From assembly GCA_024280035.1 (NCBI GenBank), contig JAJRQV010000094.1, forward strand, positions 1 to 44,393: a stretch of DNA of 44,393 nucleotides. Direction: 5' to 3'. Below are positions 41,349 through 44,393 of the stretch, piece by piece. The stretch comes from Campylobacterales bacterium. Its GTDB lineage: Bacteria > Campylobacterota > Campylobacteria > Campylobacterales > Sulfurimonadaceae. Under the pieces are notes generated by a model. That model saw nothing but the letters and a program-made list of their open reading frames with translations. It was not told the DNA's origin and did not search any database. The position numbers and the translations under genes were made by a program. Positions within the stretch are counted from its first letter, which is position 1. Every line of letters begins with the position of its first letter.

Positions 41349-41897
41349 TTACTGATCGTAAAAAGAACGAAGTGCGCGAATAATTACCGCATTTTTAGAG
41401 ATACTCTCTGACTTAGCGTTTTCATCCACTAGTTCATATAAGTTTAATGGAAGTGAGATAGAAAAGGTTTTTGTCTCAATCTTTTTCTTTTTACTAATAA
41501 GTGCAGTTACATTACTTAAAAGTTCAATGATTTTTTTCGTATCAATTGGTTTTTGAATAAAACTGTTTACACCAATTTCAATTGATTCAGAAATTTTCTG
41601 AATATCATTTGATGCAGAAATTACAATAATAATCTGGTTTGGGTTCATTTCACGTAATTTACGAGAAAGCTCAATACCATCCATTTCAGGCATAACGATA
41701 TCAACAAAGATAATGTCTGGCTCAATACGCTCAAACATCTCTAATGCTTCTTTACCATTGAATGCAGACGTTACGTCTGAGAAAAAGTTTTTAAATGTAG
41801 AGCTTAAAAGTTCGTTTGCAACGCCTTCATCTTCTACAACCATAGCTGTAAGTTTTTTAGTCTGTTCTGTTAGTTGTACTAAGTCAACATTTGCCAT
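41349..41897 (-). CDS. Response regulator: receiver domain with ribbon-helix-helix C-terminus
   Basis: A 182-residue protein. The receiver domain (about 15-135) has acidic pocket Asp23, phospho-acceptor Asp66 in FVDIVMPEMDG, Ser94 in ISASND and Lys116 in QKPID. After a basic linker (KKKKIETK) the last 40 residues read TFSISLPLNLYELVDEN and then SKNAVIIRALRSFY, a pattern of the ribbon-helix-helix (CopG/MetJ) DNA-binding fold. Such an output is uncommon for a response regulator. It would bind DNA as a dimer; targets are unknown. AGGAGA precedes ATG 41897 and a TATAAT -10 box is at 41924-41929. It converges with the kinase at 39528-41315, its probable partner. Confidence 0.85.
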   Translation of the reverse strand: MANVDLVQLTEQTKKLTAMVVEDEGVANELLSSTFKNFFSDVTSAFNGKEALEMFERIEPDIIFVDIVMPEMDGIELSRKLREMNPNQIIIVISASNDIQKISESIEIGVNSFIQKPIDTKKIIELLSNVTALISKKKKIETKTFSISLPLNLYELVDENAKSESISKNAVIIRALRSFYDQ

Positions 41898-42102
41898 TAA
41901 ATCTCCTGTTACATTTTTATATAATTATACATTGTTGTTCTCTATTAAAATTAAACATACTAATCTAATCCATACCGTTAAATTAGGCTTAAGTAAGAAA
42001 TAACATTGTTATAAAGTGTTGAAATTATATTTTGTTAAACTTAAAGTAGAGTAAAATTAATATTTATTATAAATTAGTCACATAAATATGATGAATCTAA
42101 AA

Positions 42103-42297
42103 TCAATTCTCTTTCTTAAAGCTTAGCAACCACTCTTTATCATCAAGATGGTGTTTTTTACTCTCAAGTAAAGAGAGTTTGATGGCTTTTAAATCTTCTT
42201 CAGCTAAAAATTCTAGAACACTAGGGTTAATACTGGAACCCGAACCATACTCATTTAATAAGTCTGTAATCTCTTGCAGTAGCTCTTTTTCATTCAT
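42103..42297 (-). CDS. Small acidic protein downstream of gltA, unknown
   Basis: A 64-residue acidic helical protein (LLQEITDLLNEYG, VLEFLAEEDLKAIKLSLLESKKHHL). It starts 14 nt after the gltA stop, so it probably shares the gltA mRNA. No cysteine, membrane segment or known motif is seen. Its conserved look (regular helices, clear start) favours a true gene. Function unassigned; a role linked to citrate synthase is only suggested by position. Confidence 0.75.
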   Translation of the reverse strand: MNEKELLQEITDLLNEYGSGSSINPSVLEFLAEEDLKAIKLSLLESKKHHLDDKEWLLSFKKEN

Positions 42298-42311
42298 TTG
42301 TAAATACTCTT

Positions 42312-43580
42312 TTATAGTTTTTTATTAACAGGTCCTGTATAACGTTGTCTTGGTCGTGCAATTTTCATCTCTTTATCATGTTTAAGCTCAATCCACTGTG
42401 TAATCCAACCTACAGAACGTCCAATAACGAAGATTATCGTAAATAAGCTTTTTGGTATTTTAAGTGCTGTTAAAATTAAGCCTGAATAAAAATCAATATT
42501 TGGATAAAGTTTACGTTCAATAAAATATTCATCAGTTAAAGCAACCTCTTCAATTTTTTTTGCCACCTCTAGAAGTTCACTATTGATACCCAAATCATCT
42601 TTAAGTTCATCCAGAAGTTGTTTAAGAATTTTTGCACGGGGATCAAAGTTTTTATAGACTCTATGCCCAAAACCCATTAATCTAAAGTCATCATTAGCGT
42701 CTTTTGCTTTTTTAATAAATTCATCAACCTTATCCACACTACCAATCATCTCCAGTTGTGCAATAACAGATTCATTTGCACCTCCATGAGCACGTCCCCA
42801 TAAGGCATTAATTCCTGCCGACATAGCCGCATAAGGGTGAGCCCCCGTTGACGCAACTCCACGCACTGTTGATGTAGATGCATTTTGTTCATGTTCTGCA
42901 TGCAGGGTAAAAATAGTATCTAAGGCTTTAATTTCAACATCTTTAATTACAGTGTCAGCCGAAGGATAAGCCCGCATCATGTATAAAAAGTTTTCTATAA
43001 AAGAACGTTCAATATCAGGATAAATAAAAGGAATACCTAAACTTCTACGGTAGGATAGGGCGGCTAGGGTAGGGATTTTGGCAAGAATACGACGTGCCAT
43101 AACCTGATACTGTGTATCTGTTGTAATATTCAGGTGCTCATAATGAAATGCTGAAAGGGCTGAAACAGCAGAAGACATCATCGCCATAGGATGCGCATTA
43201 TCAGGAAAAGAGTAGAAAAGATTTTTTAATCCTTCATGAACAAATGAACGTTTTCTTATCTCTAAATCAAAGGCAGTTAGTTCCGTACGAGAGGGCAGAT
43301 GTCCTACTAAAAGAAGATTACAGGTATCAAGATAACTTCTTTTTGTTGCTAAATCTTTAATATTATAACCACGATACCGTAACTCACCTTTTTCTCCATT
43401 AATATAGGTAATATCAGAGCTACAACTTGCGGTAGAGGTAAAACCCGGATCGTACGTAAACATCCCTGTTTGTTGATAAAAAGAGCGAATATCTACAACA
43501 TCTGGACCCACACTAGGGCTTAAAATATCAAATTCATAGCTTTTGCCATTTCTACCGTCTGTTAAAGTTACCGTTGCCAT
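42312..43580 (-). CDS. gltA: Citrate synthase (hexameric type II)
   Basis: A 422-residue enzyme that condenses acetyl-CoA and oxaloacetate to citrate. The N-terminal beta-rich region (LTDGRNGKSYEFDIL) belongs to the Gram-negative hexameric, NADH-regulated class. Active-site motifs are AEHEQNASTSTVRGVAST, WGRAHGGANE (catalytic His) and GFGHRVYKNFDPRAK (His and Arg). The length is usual for this class. AAGGATAAATT precedes ATG 43580. Citrate synthase would run the oxidative direction. Many relatives use the reductive TCA cycle with ATP-citrate lyase, which is not in this window. Confidence 0.97.
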   Translation of the reverse strand: MATVTLTDGRNGKSYEFDILSPSVGPDVVDIRSFYQQTGMFTYDPGFTSTASCSSDITYINGEKGELRYRGYNIKDLATKRSYLDTCNLLLVGHLPSRTELTAFDLEIRKRSFVHEGLKNLFYSFPDNAHPMAMMSSAVSALSAFHYEHLNITTDTQYQVMARRILAKIPTLAALSYRRSLGIPFIYPDIERSFIENFLYMMRAYPSADTVIKDVEIKALDTIFTLHAEHEQNASTSTVRGVASTGAHPYAAMSAGINALWGRAHGGANESVIAQLEMIGSVDKVDEFIKKAKDANDDFRLMGFGHRVYKNFDPRAKILKQLLDELKDDLGINSELLEVAKKIEEVALTDEYFIERKLYPNIDFYSGLILTALKIPKSLFTIIFVIGRSVGWITQWIELKHDKEMKIARPRQRYTGPVNKKL

Positions 43581-43703
43581 AATTTATCCTTGTTTAGACT
43601 CTTTGATTACTTGAATAAAAGTTACATATCATCACTATATGTTATATAACTTTAATCTACTATTAAAACAATACTTTAATTTTAAGAACGTGTATAGCTG
43701 TGA

Positions 43704-43709
43704 TATAAT
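43704..43709 (+). promoter_or_regulatory. -10 box (TATAAT) 5 nt before the SprA-like start codon
   Basis: TATAAT ends 5 nt before the ATG at 43715, and no Shine-Dalgarno sequence is present. A leaderless transcript is predicted, as for the histidine kinase gene. Confidence 0.45.
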
Positions 43710-43714
43710 TAAAT

Positions 43715-44326
43715 ATGCAAATTTCATCTTCAAATACTTACGCATCGGCACAGCAACAGGTGCTCCCTTCAACATCCAAGAAGAATACCCAGACTTTAGA
43801 GACTGCAACGCAAACTAATAATAAAGAGATAACCAAAGAAGATAAGCAATCCCAAGAAAGCACTAAGGCAATTAAAACCAATACTGAACTGACTACAAGT
43901 GAGCAACAACAAGTTAGTGAACTAAGTCAGATAGATTCTCAAGTAAGAGCCCATGAAGCCGCTCATATTGCAGCAGGGGGCTCAGTAGTTAGTGGCGGGG
44001 CAAGTTATACTTACCAAAAAGGTCCTGATGGTCAACTTTACGCCATAGGGGGTGAAGTACCTATTAGCTCAGCCGGAGCTTCAAGCCCTGAGGCGAAAAT
44101 AGCGATTGCAAAAGAGATGCAAGCTGCTGCTCTTGCTCCAGCAAATCCTAGCCTCCAAGATTTAAAAGTTGCTGCCTCAGCTACACAGATGGAAGCACAA
44201 GCCCGACAAGAACTTAATCTAGAAAAAAGTGAAGAGCAAAAAGTGAAAGAGATTAGGACTTACAGTAATAATCAAAATGAAATAAATGAAGACAAAACAA
44301 GGCTAGGTGTCAATCTAAGTGCATAA
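43715..44326 (+). CDS. SprA-related putative metalloprotease (CJM1_0395-like)
   Basis: A 203-residue protein with a low-complexity, Gln/Thr/Lys-rich N-terminal 60 residues. A conserved block follows with HEAAH at residues 80-84 (an HExxH zinc-type motif), then GGSVVSGGASYTYQKGPDG, YAIGGEVPI and a helical end with AKEMQAAALAPANPS. This is the SprA family, annotated in Campylobacter as putative metalloproteases. There is no signal peptide, so export would need another route. A -10 box lies 5 nt before ATG 43715, so the mRNA may be leaderless. It is divergent from gltA by about 130 nt. Confidence 0.88.
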   Translation: MQISSSNTYASAQQQVLPSTSKKNTQTLETATQTNNKEITKEDKQSQESTKAIKTNTELTTSEQQQVSELSQIDSQVRAHEAAHIAAGGSVVSGGASYTYQKGPDGQLYAIGGEVPISSAGASSPEAKIAIAKEMQAAALAPANPSLQDLKVAASATQMEAQARQELNLEKSEEQKVKEIRTYSNNQNEINEDKTRLGVNLSA

Positions 44327-44393
44327 TACTAAACAATATTAACTAGCAGGGGATCTCCATTTCTATATACATGGTATATAACAATCCTTTGTA

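Noticed and set aside
1-44393. CRISPR array, insertion sequence, prophage or restriction system
   Set aside because: No regularly spaced repeats with unique spacers, no transposase, integrase, phage or methylase genes were seen; the repeats found are pairs only.

Overview
The window looks like a core-chromosome segment of a free-living member of the Campylobacterota (Epsilonproteobacteria), of the Sulfurimonas/Sulfurovum kind. The DNA is AT-rich with dense, often overlapping genes. Promoters show strong TATAAT -10 boxes and little -35. Several genes have versions or neighbourhoods I associate with this phylum: a second glutamyl-tRNA synthetase, a short N-acetylglutamate synthase, the hisB-kdsC-lptC-lptA-engB-argA-mrdA run, a SprA-like HEAAH protein and a solo ferredoxin-thioredoxin reductase catalytic chain. 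The genus is an inference; no marker was searched.

Layout. 1-300 is intergenic, with a duplicated double-hairpin repeat and a 21-bp inverted repeat. 298-3800 holds a small acidic protein, an esterase, rpsU, a periplasmic beta-propeller, a thioredoxin-like protein and a PAS protein. 3931-6271 is aspS followed by adk, and adk carries a one-base frameshift in its P-loop. 6541-10505 is ftrB, nadK, recN, a small membrane protein and tatD. 10635-18023 is one long envelope operon: mltD, rlpA, hisB, kdsC, lptC, lptA, engB, argA, an MreD-like membrane protein and mrdA. It couples peptidoglycan remodelling, LPS (Kdo) synthesis and transport, and cell elongation with one histidine and one arginine gene. 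18144-19878 (minus) is a Na+/Ca2+ exchanger-type transporter, ybeY and a small protein. 20019-23538 is a Tat-exported GMC dehydrogenase pair whose large subunit has an in-frame TAG, then queC and a YgjP-type metallopeptidase. 23535-25818 is a putative glycoside hydrolase divergent from a VanY-like carboxypeptidase with a duplicated 3' end. 25999-32567 (minus) is mobB, fbp, a small Cys protein, metG, a Mur-ligase-like protein, a TakP-like TRAP binding protein and a GGDEF protein. 32712-36486 is a lipoprotein gene convergent with gltX2-yggT-slt. 36704-39391 holds a rubredoxin, a small helical ORF, a NYN/PIN-like protein, a lipoprotein, a membrane protein, 44-bp repeats and tRNA-Glu. 39528-41897 is a PAS histidine kinase convergent with a receiver-ribbon-helix-helix regulator. 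42103-44326 is gltA with a small partner, and a SprA-like protein.

I saw no CRISPR array, insertion sequence, prophage or toxin-antitoxin pair. The window is mostly housekeeping. The points worth a second look are two broken genes (adk frameshift, GMC amber stop), a readthrough hairpin that would hide the rpsU ribosome binding site, a receiver-RHH regulator, a GltX2 with an altered KMSKS loop, three apparently leaderless genes, and several unexplained repeats.
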